The notes beneath the pieces were generated by a model. It was not told the origin of the DNA. It saw nothing but the letters and a program-made list of their open reading frames with translations, and made no database searches. From NCBI RefSeq assembly GCF_014306625.1, contig NZ_JACRYL010000016.1, forward strand, positions 25,509 to 89,508: a stretch of DNA of 64,000 nucleotides. Reading direction: 5' to 3'. Below are positions 37,929 through 46,997 of the stretch, piece by piece. This DNA comes from Pedobacter fastidiosus (GTDB lineage: Bacteria > Bacteroidota > Bacteroidia > Sphingobacteriales > Sphingobacteriaceae). Made by a program: the position numbers and the translations under genes. Within the stretch, counting starts at the first letter, position 1. Every line of letters begins with the position of its first letter.

Positions 37929-38942
37929 ATGAATTTATTAAAGTTTACCAGATATGGCGAATGGTGGGAATATAAACTGGTACCACTTTTATTCGTTGGT
38001 TATGCCACAGTAACTTTTAATGGCTATCCAATAGAAAAAGTAGGACTACAAATCCTTTTTTTATTGGGCGCAATTGTTGTAGGCGCAATTTATGTAAGCG
38101 TAATAAATGATATAACGGATATAAAAGAGGATGAAATTGCCGGCAAAAACAACCGAATGGCCAAAGTTCCCCCTTTCTGGAGAGCTATTATTTTAGCTAT
38201 ATGTATTTTGCTTGGTTTCATTTTTGGCTACTTAATATATCCTGATGTAATTTCTTTAACCTTTTATATTCTTGCTTATTTAGTTTTTACTCTCTATTCT
38301 GTTCCTCCAATTAGGCTAAAAAAAAGAGGTTTCTTGGGTCCGATGTGCGATGCAATGGGCGCACACTTTTTCCCATCATTGCTTATTACAACAAATCTGA
38401 TCTTTTTTTGCAAATCTGATCTCGATATGATTTGGATCTCCGCAATAGGAATTTGGTCTTTATCTTATGGATTGCGTGGCATTCTATGGCATCAATATTT
38501 CGATAGAGAAAACGATATCTTATCAAATACAAAAACTTTTGCTGTAGCAATTATGCCAGAGAATTTTAAAACTCAAGAAAGAATCATTTTAACAATAGAA
38601 ATTATAGCATTGATTACCATATTATCTTATATTTTCAATATTTGGATCTTCTTAGCAATAATTTCCTATTGTGTACTGGTTTTTATAAGAAAATTGGCTT
38701 TTAAATACAAAATCTGCATCATTATTTGTCCTGTTTCTGAGCCTTACGAATTACTAATGAACGATTTTTATTTAGTTTTTGCACCAATTTCACTACTTTT
38801 AGCCCAAGCCATAAATAACCCATATGCTTGGCTCATTTTTTGCTTACATCTTATTTTATTCCATCAAAAATTAATTTTATTCCTAAAAGATTTTCGCTAT
38901 TTTATTAGAATGATCATTAGAAAATATCCCTCTAATAGTTAG
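37929..38942 (+). CDS. UbiA-family membrane prenyltransferase
   Basis: A 337-residue protein with about nine membrane helices. The first Asp-rich motif is NDITDIKED (60-68) followed by GKNNR, and the second region reads YSVPPIRLKKRG with Asp in GPMCDAMG. These match aromatic or glycerol-lipid prenyltransferases such as chlorophyll-synthase or DGGGP-synthase-like members, rather than the phosphoribosyl branch seen in the second UbiA gene at 41874. It needs a prenyl diphosphate donor made elsewhere, and no polyprenyl synthase gene is in the window. Coupling with the preceding cyclase-like gene suggests a prenylated, possibly cyclised lipid. Confidence 0.85.
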   Translation: MNLLKFTRYGEWWEYKLVPLLFVGYATVTFNGYPIEKVGLQILFLLGAIVVGAIYVSVINDITDIKEDEIAGKNNRMAKVPPFWRAIILAICILLGFIFGYLIYPDVISLTFYILAYLVFTLYSVPPIRLKKRGFLGPMCDAMGAHFFPSLLITTNLIFFCKSDLDMIWISAIGIWSLSYGLRGILWHQYFDRENDILSNTKTFAVAIMPENFKTQERIILTIEIIALITILSYIFNIWIFLAIISYCVLVFIRKLAFKYKICIIICPVSEPYELLMNDFYLVFAPISLLLAQAINNPYAWLIFCLHLILFHQKLILFLKDFRYFIRMIIRKYPSNS

Positions 38943-39016
38943 CATCTAAGCAATCAAATTATGAAATACAAGCAATACATAAATACTTAAGCGCATCCAA
39001 ACTTTCATCCTCCCTA

Positions 39017-39994
39017 ATGATCATCCCATCCAATTTAGTTACCGTTATTATTCCCACTTACAACAGAGCCGATAAGTTACCTGATGCAATTGAAAGCGTT
39101 ATAAATCAAACTCACCCATATGTTCAAATCTTAATTATAGATGATGGTTCTACTGATCATACGGTAGAAATTTTAAAAAGATATCCTACCGTCGAATACT
39201 ATTATAAAAAAAATGGTGGTCAGGCGTCTGCCAGAAACTTAGGCTTTAAACATTCTAAAGGCTCTATTATTGCAACGCTTGATTCTGATGACATCTGGTA
39301 TCCTGATTTTTTGCGTCGTTGTGTAGAAAAACTTGAAGCAGAAAATCTTGATTTTGTTTTCACTAACTGGGATCAACAAACTACTGATGGAAAAGTTATA
39401 GATTTTTTAAGGAACGATGATTCATTAATTCCATACAATAATAAAGTTAAAAATGATTGGGTAAACTTGGAAAGTGACGAACTAAGGGAACTTTATATCG
39501 ATACCTGTCCGTCTCCTTCTTCCTCCGTAATTATGAGAAAATCATCTATAATTTCCGGATGGGACGAAAGAATACATATTGGAGATGATTGGTGCCTTTA
39601 TCTGGAAACTATTTTATCTAAAAAAAGCAGTGTTGCTTATACTTTAGATCGGCTTTGGCTAAAAAGGTTAGATCAGATAAATGTATATGACGGACGGAAG
39701 AGAAGTGAAATATTGGAATTTTTATACATTGCTGATTTAGAAATTAAAATAGAAAAATTTAAAAACGTTCTTAGAAAAAATGAACTTAGAATTTTTCAAA
39801 AACGCTATATGGTAAGCTTGGTAGAACTTGCAAAGCATAATTTTCTTCGCGAATTCGAGTTTGCTCATGCCATTAAATTATTGAGAAGATCTTTTAAATT
39901 AGATGTTGTGTACACTTTTAAAGCAATGCCAATCGTTTTTATGAAATCATTTAGAACTAAAATTATAGATAAGTTTAAAGCTAAGCGTTCTTAA
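39017..39994 (+). CDS. Glycosyltransferase family 2
   Basis: A 325-residue GT-A enzyme with the start VTVIIPTYNRADKL, nucleotide-binding IDDGSTD (about 40-46) and metal-binding LDSDD (about 91-95). A C-terminal extension of helices with many basic residues follows. It lies 74 bases after the UbiA gene and is the last gene of the plus-strand block. Its stop overlaps the end of the convergent Tat-subunit gene by 14 bases. Acceptor and sugar are unknown. Confidence 0.87.
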   Translation: MIIPSNLVTVIIPTYNRADKLPDAIESVINQTHPYVQILIIDDGSTDHTVEILKRYPTVEYYYKKNGGQASARNLGFKHSKGSIIATLDSDDIWYPDFLRRCVEKLEAENLDFVFTNWDQQTTDGKVIDFLRNDDSLIPYNNKVKNDWVNLESDELRELYIDTCPSPSSSVIMRKSSIISGWDERIHIGDDWCLYLETILSKKSSVAYTLDRLWLKRLDQINVYDGRKRSEILEFLYIADLEIKIEKFKNVLRKNELRIFQKRYMVSLVELAKHNFLREFEFAHAIKLLRRSFKLDVVYTFKAMPIVFMKSFRTKIIDKFKAKRS

Positions 39995-40409
39995 TTTCTA
40001 TAGGTGGATGTAAGGTATAGGCAAAGGGGTTAGGTACGGGGCTTTTATAAGGGCTATATAAACCTAAATAGCTAACCATTTTACTTTCGTCCATTTTATT
40101 AATAAAGAAATCGCTCGATAGAAGGTAGTATTTAATAAGCTCTAAAATTTGATCTGAACTTTTCCAGCTCACATTTAAATAATACATGGCCTTCCACTTT
40201 ACCCTATCCATAAGATTATTCGTTCCATCGAAGCGATCATCTACATATTTTGCTACGCTTCCGGGCTCCAATTTTAAGTAACTTAATTCCCTTTCAATAA
40301 ATAAAACTGCATAATTTTTTATTGTCCCAGAAACAAAAAATACCGATGCGGGTATTGCAACTCCTCCAACTGCAACGCCAGATAATATTAAAAACTTTCT
40401 TCTGTTCAT
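39981..40409 (-). CDS. Small Tat-exported partner of the GMC oxidoreductase (gluconate 2-dehydrogenase subunit-3-like position)
   Basis: I chose the ATG at 40409 (142 residues) because it gives MNRRKFLILSG, a clean twin-arginine signal, one base after the stop of the GMC gene. An ATG 24 bases earlier would place eight residues before it and overlap the GMC gene. The rest (YVDDRFDGTNNLMDRVKWKAMYYL) is a short helical domain without obvious cofactor sites. In FAD-dependent sugar dehydrogenases a small subunit like this carries the catalytic subunit, which lacks its own signal, through the Tat system. That role is inferred from order and signal, because similarity to the family is weak. Confidence 0.65.
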   Translation of the reverse strand: MNRRKFLILSGVAVGGVAIPASVFFVSGTIKNYAVLFIERELSYLKLEPGSVAKYVDDRFDGTNNLMDRVKWKAMYYLNVSWKSSDQILELIKYYLLSSDFFINKMDESKMVSYLGLYSPYKSPVPNPFAYTLHPPIEIKNA

Positions 40410-40410
40410 A

Positions 40411-41850
40411 TTAAAACACTTTATCGGCAGCAAATAACGACATGGCAGAAAGGGTTAATGTTGGATTTGAAGCACTATATGTTGTAAATGCGCCAGCGCC
40501 TAAAACAAATAAATTTCTATATTGATGATGCACCATATGCTTATCTACCACGCCTGATGCAGAATCTTTACTCATTCTAGTTCCCCCAATTATGTGTCCT
40601 TCATTTGGAAAAGGATCTAAGAACTTAAGCTTTTCTACTGGTAAGCAAGATAAAATATCAGGCAGTTTTTTCTTCATATTCTCTAATGCTTTTAGTGTAT
40701 AATCAGATCGTTTTGTATGAAAAACATCAGGCACCAACTTATTAGATGTGTTTTTAACATAATTATTATCCAGTGGGATGTCTTCAAACAATAAACGGAA
40801 GCTGGCTATATTTAAATATTTTCCTCTCTCCAAACGAATATAATATGGTGCGTTGCTCACTTCCATTAAACATGCAGCAAAATCTTTTCTATGTGCGCCA
40901 TCATAAAGCATATAACCATTGGCATTTACCCATGTACTTCCTCCTGCATTACTCATATTATCCAAATAGATCAGTACCTGCACGCCTAATTGTTCTCCTA
41001 CACCTTTCCCTACAAATGGATTTTTATCCCCGGCATTTTGTAAAATATTAGAATTAAAAAATGGATTAGCGCCCAAAACGATAACCTCGCCACCAATACT
41101 TTGCTCTTTCCCATCTTGAATAAAGTGCACTTTCTTTACAACATCGCCAGATAATTCTAAACTATAAACTTGTGCGCCATAAACCAACTCCACTCGGTCA
41201 TCTTCGTAAACACCAAGATTTGAATTTTCTATTGTAAATTTCGCATTAACAGGGCAAGTATCACAAGTACTCGAAGTCATGCATCTGTTTCTTCCAACAG
41301 TACTTCTACTGGCTCTTGCCGTGGGTTGACTGATATATTTGTTCCCGTATGTTTTATGGAGAATCTTATCTACTATACTAAATTCATGTGCGGGTAATGG
41401 ATATTTTCCCACTCTTGGAAATGGTGTTCCTTCAGGACCGGAAACATGCATTAATTCTTCGGCTTCGTAATAGTAAGGGTCTAAATCATTATAATCAATC
41501 GGCCAATCTTCACCAACGCCGTAAAGTGTTTTCATTTTAAAATCAGAAGGCATAAACCTTGGTGTACAGCCCCACCAGCAGTTTGAACAGCCACCCAAGC
41601 CAGTTGTAAATGGCCACTTCTTGTATGGACTATTATTATTTATAGCCTTTTCCCAGGGCTCTTCATACTTTTCATAATCGGTATGTTCTTTTCTTTTTGC
41701 CTTCAGTCTTTCTTCATGTGGATAAAAATGTCCTCTCTCTAAAACAAGAATCTTTTGATCACGCTTTGCTTTTGATAGATATTTCTTTAAAAAAAAACTT
41801 GAAGCGAAGCCCGTACCTACTACAACTAAATCATAATAATCTCTTTTCAT
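40411..41850 (-). CDS. GMC-family FAD oxidoreductase
   Basis: A 479-residue flavoprotein with the dinucleotide-binding start DLVVVGTGFASS and the C-terminal family segments HIIGGTRMS and ASNPTLT. There is no signal peptide. A Cys cluster at Cys190, Cys196 and Cys199 (CMTSSTCDTC) sits where FAD-dependent glucose dehydrogenases bind a 3Fe-4S cluster, and an earlier GCSNCWWGC (87-95) adds three Cys. Export by the Tat partner encoded one base downstream is likely. It lies downstream of a DPPR-synthase-like gene and a HAD phosphatase gene, so a polyprenyl-linked sugar or a periplasmic polysaccharide sugar is a plausible substrate. Electron acceptor unknown, since no cytochrome gene is adjacent. 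Confidence 0.86.
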   Translation of the reverse strand: MKRDYYDLVVVGTGFASSFFLKKYLSKAKRDQKILVLERGHFYPHEERLKAKRKEHTDYEKYEEPWEKAINNNSPYKKWPFTTGLGGCSNCWWGCTPRFMPSDFKMKTLYGVGEDWPIDYNDLDPYYYEAEELMHVSGPEGTPFPRVGKYPLPAHEFSIVDKILHKTYGNKYISQPTARASRSTVGRNRCMTSSTCDTCPVNAKFTIENSNLGVYEDDRVELVYGAQVYSLELSGDVVKKVHFIQDGKEQSIGGEVIVLGANPFFNSNILQNAGDKNPFVGKGVGEQLGVQVLIYLDNMSNAGGSTWVNANGYMLYDGAHRKDFAACLMEVSNAPYYIRLERGKYLNIASFRLLFEDIPLDNNYVKNTSNKLVPDVFHTKRSDYTLKALENMKKKLPDILSCLPVEKLKFLDPFPNEGHIIGGTRMSKDSASGVVDKHMVHHQYRNLFVLGAGAFTTYSASNPTLTLSAMSLFAADKVF

Positions 41851-41873
41851 TTGCTCTTAACCACGCTTATTAA

Positions 41874-42920
41874 TTAATAATTGTTTGCATTTTTCAAAAA
41901 CCAATGTAACCATGGAATGTCAATAAACATTAAGCCACAAAGTAAAATGGTGAAAAGAACTAAGTATAACATAAACCACTTTCTGGTATATAATTTTTCT
42001 GATCCTTGTACTGGCGAATCATTAAGTAAGCCAATTCTTAAATACCACGAAAACAACAATGCAAAAAACGGGAAGCTAATTAAAAGCTCAATTCTATCTT
42101 TCACTAAAAATATCCCCATAAAAAAAGCGCAGGTTATCGCATAAAAAAACATCGATACGAGTAAACTATTTTCCGTGTAAATTTTAAAAGATTTTCGGTA
42201 AAGGCCAGCTAGGTGGGGGTTGTCTATTAACCTAAATTCTGCAAATCTTTTGGTTGCCATAAGGAAAGCTCCACCCATCCAATAAGCCAAGATTATGCTA
42301 ACGGGAGGAAAAGTATTTATCCAATTCAAATCCCACTTACTATTTGGAATCCCTAAAGCCGGGCTGAAGATAAACCAGCCTGCGGCAAATCTTATTGGAT
42401 TATTAACAGACTCGCTTAAAACATCTAAAAAAACTCGGTCTTTACTTCTAAAGGGTTTTACATTATAAATGATGCCCATTATTAACAAGAGCGATGCAAT
42501 TGCAAGAAATTTAATTGAAACCATAAAGGCTAACGATAGCCCTATTATAGCCAAAACGGTGTACTCGCTGTAAACAATTTTTGGGTTTATAATTGTAATT
42601 ACGGATGAGCGATTATTCTTTAGTGGGTGATATTTATCAAAGCCCGCGTCGAGATATTCGTTAATAACATAATTAGCAGATGCGATTAAACAGATACTAA
42701 TAACACCAATAAAAACCTTAAAAATCAAATCTAATGTAAAAGGCGTATGAAATACAGATAAGGCAAAAAGCATACCTGGAAACATAAATAAATTTTTAAC
42801 CCAGTTATCTGGTCTGGCAATTGCAATATATTCTTTAAGAGACGCAGGGCGCATCTCTCTAGCGGATGAGGTATCCTCTGATGAAAATGTATCATCAGAC
42901 AACGTGAATTTATCTGTCAT
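41874..42920 (-). CDS. UbiA-family phosphoribosyltransferase (decaprenyl-phosphate phosphoribosyltransferase-like)
   Basis: A 348-residue membrane protein with about nine helices. The entry ARPDNWVKNLF (35-45), the Asp-rich motif NEYLDAGFDKYHP (87-99) and the second loop YNVKPFRSKDRVFLDVLSESVNNPIRFAAGWF region match the UbiA branch that includes mycobacterial DPPR synthase. That enzyme joins polyprenyl phosphate and PRPP to give polyprenyl-phosphoryl-ribose-5-phosphate. The HAD phosphatase gene 12 bases upstream would supply the 5-dephosphorylation step known for this pathway. It is clearly distinct from the other UbiA gene 3 kb away. Pathway role is inference from motif and neighbour. Confidence 0.8.
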   Translation of the reverse strand: MTDKFTLSDDTFSSEDTSSAREMRPASLKEYIAIARPDNWVKNLFMFPGMLFALSVFHTPFTLDLIFKVFIGVISICLIASANYVINEYLDAGFDKYHPLKNNRSSVITIINPKIVYSEYTVLAIIGLSLAFMVSIKFLAIASLLLIMGIIYNVKPFRSKDRVFLDVLSESVNNPIRFAAGWFIFSPALGIPNSKWDLNWINTFPPVSIILAYWMGGAFLMATKRFAEFRLIDNPHLAGLYRKSFKIYTENSLLVSMFFYAITCAFFMGIFLVKDRIELLISFPFFALLFSWYLRIGLLNDSPVQGSEKLYTRKWFMLYLVLFTILLCGLMFIDIPWLHWFLKNANNY

Positions 42921-42932
42921 AATAGGGATGAC

Positions 42933-43610
42933 CTAACTTACGTTAAGCAAAGTTTTTGAGAGAGATTTATAAAAATTATTAGCTTGTGGTTTATCAATTA
43001 ATAAAAAAGGAACACCAGCAATTTCAGCACATCTACCGTCTAACTCCTGGCGATCTCCTATAAATATACAATTTGTTTTATTTTTTATCGCTAAAGCCGA
43101 AAAGATATAATTTAATCCATTTGGCAATGGCTTCATTGCGTTTATGTTTTCATCAGTAGAACTTACTAGAAGGTCTGCTTTTAAACCCATACTTTGCATT
43201 TTTAAACCAGCATCATAATCCGAATAAATAGCGATCAGAATGTTATTTTTTTTTAATTCTTTAAAAAATGTGTCAACATCAGGATATATACAATCTTTTA
43301 AATATTTATTAGGAAAATTAAATATCCATTTTTCAATAACAGCCTTTATTTTTTTTACTGAATAGTTTGTTTTTTTAGCACACCATACAAACTGTTCGTT
43401 TTGTAAATCTACAATTTCCTCTCCCGCCCTTTTCTCTCGTTCTTTTCTGAAATGATATAAAATTAAGAGTTCGCTAAATTTCCATGGCCTTAAAAAGTAA
43501 TAAGATAGCAAGGCGAGCAACATCTTACTTCTTAATTTAGATTGATCATAAAGCGTTCCATCAACATCAAAAATGACTAATTCTAAATTTTCAGTAATAG
43601 GATTTATCAA
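42933..43610 (-). CDS. HAD-superfamily hydrolase (phosphatase)
   Basis: A 225-residue HAD phosphatase. Motif I is FDVDGTLYD (Asp15 nucleophile, Asp17), motif II is YSDYD, a conserved Lys lies in AMKPLPNG and the acidic motif IV is IGDRQELD. A helical cap domain occupies about residues 22-100. It is the first gene of a four-gene minus-strand operon with the DPPR-synthase-like UbiA gene, the GMC oxidoreductase gene and the Tat subunit gene. The best role is removal of the 5-phosphate from polyprenyl-phosphoryl-ribose-5-phosphate, or from another sugar phosphate. Confidence 0.85.
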   Translation of the reverse strand: MINPITENLELVIFDVDGTLYDQSKLRSKMLLALLSYYFLRPWKFSELLILYHFRKEREKRAGEEIVDLQNEQFVWCAKKTNYSVKKIKAVIEKWIFNFPNKYLKDCIYPDVDTFFKELKKNNILIAIYSDYDAGLKMQSMGLKADLLVSSTDENINAMKPLPNGLNYIFSALAIKNKTNCIFIGDRQELDGRCAEIAGVPFLLIDKPQANNFYKSLSKTLLNVS

Positions 43611-43673
43611 AGCAATTATTTATAAGGTAAAATTATTAAAAAATCCGATATTGCAAACAGTTAATCCCAATAA

Positions 43674-45299
43674 ATGCGTACAACTCTCAAGGCTTTTTTG
43701 TTTAAAAATCAGCGCCTTAATGTCCTTTTGGTAATCTTTATTTTGCTAGGCTTTGCCATTAGGTTATTTCATTTTTTTTATAACCGTTCTTTATGGATGG
43801 ATGAAGTATATCTTTCATCAAGTTTAATAAAAATGAATTATAGCCAGTTAATTACAGGCCCATTAGATTATCAGCAAAAAGCACCAATTGGCTTTTTATT
43901 ATTTGTAAAGTTTTTTGTAAATCTATTCGGAAAAAATGAAATATCGCTTAGGTTATTTCCTCTTATCTGTGGTTTTCTTTCAACGATTTTATTTGTTCCA
44001 ATTGCTAAATATTTTTTAAAAGATATTCCCGCAATTCTAGCGGTTGGGATTTTGTGTTTATCACCAGCAATAATATATCATAGTGTAGAAATAAAACAAT
44101 ATTCTACCGAACTTTTAGGTACCATTTTATGCTTTAACTTTCTAATAAAATATAAAGATCGAAATGAGATTAAAGATTTGTTTACGTGGGGTATTTTAGG
44201 CTCAATAATTCTTTGGTTTTCTTACTCTTCAATATTTATTCTTGCTGGATTTGGAATTGGCCTAAGCCTTATTTATCTAATCAAAAAAGAGTGGAAAATA
44301 TTTTTTGTAAGCCTAATCCCATTCTCACTTTGGTTGCTAAGTTTTGTTTTAAATTACTTCTTATTTACCCATAAGCATGCAGAGTCGCAATGGATTGCTT
44401 ATTGGTTTAGAGCCTATCAAAATTTTATGCCTTTTCCACCTAAATCAGTTGAAGACGTAAAATGGTTCGCCACAAATCTTTACAGAATGATGGATTATCC
44501 TTTAGGTTTACTGTGGAATTTCAGCGGTGTTTCCTCACATCAAGCTTTAAATATGGTCTTAAAAATGCCCTTTCTGCCAATTATTTTATTTGGTTTAGGG
44601 ATATTCGCATTTTTTAAAAGGAATGCTTCCAAGTCAGTAATTTTGTTATTTCCCATTGTTTTGATGTTCTTAGCTTCTGGGATTGAATTATATCCGCTTA
44701 CAGAACGATTTTGGGTTTTTATATCGCCCGTATTTATAATTTTTATAGCATCAGGCTTAAGTTTTATTACAGATAAATTCAAATTAAGATTTACATCTTT
44801 TCTATTATTTATACTGTTACTAATAGGTCCATTAACAGGTGCAATATCTAGCGTCATTTATCCTGAAAATTTTTACAGCCACAAAAAATCATTTCAAAGA
44901 GAATCACTTCAATTTATTAATGAAAGATATAAAATCAACGATGCTGTTTATATCTACTGGAATGATTTACCTGGTTATAAATTATACAAGAAAATGTATA
45001 ATTTCCGGTTTACCGCAATTGAAGGAACAGACTTAAGACTTGCCTCAACAGGTTTTGTTGACTATTATCAAAAACTAAATGTCGATTTTAATAAATTCTC
45101 AAACAATAAGCGAGTTTGGGTGGTTTACAATACACAGTTTTTAACTGATATTGGAGATAAAATAGATGAACCTAAATGGTATTATGAAAAAAAATCTACT
45201 CCAACCCAACATCTAATTAATGAGTTTTTAAAAACATATAAGCCCATAAAAATATACCGTAGCAAAGATGTAACCGTATATTTGCTTGAGCGTAAATAA
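43674..45299 (+). CDS. GT-C membrane glycosyltransferase (GT39/GT83-like)
   Basis: A 541-residue protein with about 11 membrane helices and a soluble C-terminal part. The first extracytoplasmic loop has the acidic pair of GT-C enzymes in SLWMDEVY (Asp43, Glu44). Enzymes of this type use polyprenyl-phosphate-linked sugars as donors on the outer face of the inner membrane. It is divergent from the HAD/UbiA/GMC operon across only 63 bases, so it is a natural consumer of a polyprenyl-phosphoryl pentose made there. The acceptor could be lipid A, a polysaccharide or protein. Sequence gives no further clue. Confidence 0.82.
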   Translation: MRTTLKAFLFKNQRLNVLLVIFILLGFAIRLFHFFYNRSLWMDEVYLSSSLIKMNYSQLITGPLDYQQKAPIGFLLFVKFFVNLFGKNEISLRLFPLICGFLSTILFVPIAKYFLKDIPAILAVGILCLSPAIIYHSVEIKQYSTELLGTILCFNFLIKYKDRNEIKDLFTWGILGSIILWFSYSSIFILAGFGIGLSLIYLIKKEWKIFFVSLIPFSLWLLSFVLNYFLFTHKHAESQWIAYWFRAYQNFMPFPPKSVEDVKWFATNLYRMMDYPLGLLWNFSGVSSHQALNMVLKMPFLPIILFGLGIFAFFKRNASKSVILLFPIVLMFLASGIELYPLTERFWVFISPVFIIFIASGLSFITDKFKLRFTSFLLFILLLIGPLTGAISSVIYPENFYSHKKSFQRESLQFINERYKINDAVYIYWNDLPGYKLYKKMYNFRFTAIEGTDLRLASTGFVDYYQKLNVDFNKFSNNKRVWVVYNTQFLTDIGDKIDEPKWYYEKKSTPTQHLINEFLKTYKPIKIYRSKDVTVYLLERK

Positions 45300-45384
45300 A
45301 AGATAAAATAATATAATTTTATTCTAATTTTATATGTTAGTAATATCTCTAAATTTTCAATTATAAATCATCCCAAATAATCAT

Positions 45385-46236
45385 ATGCGCATTGCACATA
45401 TAATAATGGTTCACAAAAACCCTGATCAGTTATTAAGATTAATAAAGAGATTGGAACACCCAAAAACAGATATTTTTATACATGTTGACGCAAAAGTTCC
45501 AATTGAAAATTTTAGTATAATAAGGGATTTGAAGAATGTTTATTTTATAAAAAACAGAGTAAAATGTAATTGGGGAGGCAATAGCCTATCAAGAGGTATT
45601 ATAGCTGCGCTAGAAGAAGTTGCAAACCAAAGTGTAAAATATGATTTTATAAATCTACTTAGTGCACAAGATTATCCTTTAAATAATGCCGAAAGCATTT
45701 ATAATTATCTATCATTGCATGTTGGAACTAATTTTATCTCCTATGAAGAATCAAATGAATCAGAATGGTGGGTATCTGCAAGATCTAGATTCGAGAAATA
45801 TCATTTAACAGATTTTAATTTTAAATGGAAGTATTTTTTTGAAAGAATTTTAAATAAAGTAGCACCAAAAAGAAAATTCCCAGTGGAGATGCAGCTTTAT
45901 GGAGGAAGCAAATCTACATGGTGGACTATTAATGGCGAATGCGCTGTGGAAATAACCGACAATATTGCCAAGGATAGAAAATTAAAAACATTTTTAAAAT
46001 ATTGTTGGGGTACAGATGAATTTGTAATTCCATCATTAATAATGAATTCTAAATACAAGAATAAAACAATCAATAATAATCTTAGATATATAGATTGGTC
46101 TGAAGGAAATGCACACCCAAAGTTACTAACAACAGAAGATTTCGAGCGCTTAAAAAACTCTGATAACCTTTTTGCTAGAAAATTCGACTCTGATCAAGAT
46201 TCCAAGATATTAGATATGATTGATGACAAGGGATAA
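45385..46236 (+). CDS. GT14-like beta-1,6-N-acetylglucosaminyltransferase (core-2/I-branching type)
   Basis: A 283-residue protein with the family start MRIAHIIMVHKNPDQL, FIHVDAK (about 31-37), NLLSAQDYPL and GGSKSTWWTI followed by WGTDEFVIPS. These belong to the core-2/I-branching group known from animals and found in bacterial capsule clusters. Bacterial members are single soluble domains without the eukaryotic membrane anchor, as here. It probably adds a branching HexNAc or xylosyl residue to the polysaccharide. It lies 31 bases before the next GT2 gene in the same direction. Confidence 0.85.
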   Translation: MRIAHIIMVHKNPDQLLRLIKRLEHPKTDIFIHVDAKVPIENFSIIRDLKNVYFIKNRVKCNWGGNSLSRGIIAALEEVANQSVKYDFINLLSAQDYPLNNAESIYNYLSLHVGTNFISYEESNESEWWVSARSRFEKYHLTDFNFKWKYFFERILNKVAPKRKFPVEMQLYGGSKSTWWTINGECAVEITDNIAKDRKLKTFLKYCWGTDEFVIPSLIMNSKYKNKTINNNLRYIDWSEGNAHPKLLTTEDFERLKNSDNLFARKFDSDQDSKILDMIDDKG

Positions 46237-46267
46237 GCCCTAGAATTAGAGGAAAACGAATATTAAG

Positions 46268-46996
46268 ATGAAGATAAGCATTTTAACACCAAGCTATAAC
46301 TCTGGTAAATATTTAAAAAGAGCAATAGATAGTGTAATTAATCAGGGTTTCAAAAACTACGAGTATATTATTGCTGATGGTAACTCTACCGATAATACAA
46401 AAGATATTGTAAAGAATTATTCGTTCATAAATTTTATTTCAGAACCAGATCATGGTCAATCCGACGCCATGAATAAAGCATTTGCAAGAAGTACCGGAGA
46501 TATTATTGTTTATCTAAATGCAGATGATGAATTTTTGCCTAACGCCTTCGAAAATATTATCAGCGCTTTTAAAGCCAATCCGGATACCGATATGGTTGTT
46601 GGAGATTTGCTTTTTAAAACAGAAACAGAAACACTAAGAAGAGTTCCATCACACCAATACAATAAGATCCTTTTATATTGGTTAAATCTATTTCCAAATA
46701 ACCCTGTAAGTTATTTCTATAAAAGAAAAGTGCAAGAAACCATTGGCAAATTCCCAATAGATGAGCACTATGCTATGGATATGTGGTTTTTATTAAAAGC
46801 CTATAAAAACTTCAAGATAACTAAGATTAATGAAATTTTAGGTATTTTCCATTCTGATGGAGCAAACAAAACCGCTACAATAGATGCAGGTTATCATCTT
46901 CATAAAACGGCTAAAGCGCATCTTAAAGATGATAACCCAATAATGACACCATATTTTTATTCCAAACTTTTTATCAATAGGTTTCTAAAAAAGTAG
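46268..46996 (+). CDS. Glycosyltransferase family 2 (WcaA-like)
   Basis: A 242-residue GT-A domain close to the minimum size. Motifs are ISILTPSYNSG at the start, ADGNSTDNT (about 38-46) and LNADDE (about 85-90), and a conserved DEHYAMDMWF region near residue 165. The group adds one sugar in colanic-acid-like repeat unit assembly. It is the last plus-strand gene of its block and converges on the DUF707 gene with one base between the stops. Confidence 0.87.
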   Translation: MKISILTPSYNSGKYLKRAIDSVINQGFKNYEYIIADGNSTDNTKDIVKNYSFINFISEPDHGQSDAMNKAFARSTGDIIVYLNADDEFLPNAFENIISAFKANPDTDMVVGDLLFKTETETLRRVPSHQYNKILLYWLNLFPNNPVSYFYKRKVQETIGKFPIDEHYAMDMWFLLKAYKNFKITKINEILGIFHSDGANKTATIDAGYHLHKTAKAHLKDDNPIMTPYFYSKLFINRFLKK

Positions 46997-46997
46997 G

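Noticed and set aside
39981..45299. Reading the UbiA/HAD/GMC genes as quinone or meroterpenoid synthesis
   Set aside because: The motifs of the UbiA protein at 41874 (RPDNWVKNLF; NEYLDAGFDKYHP) fit the phosphoribosyl branch better than aromatic prenyltransferases, and no aromatic-ring-modifying genes are nearby.
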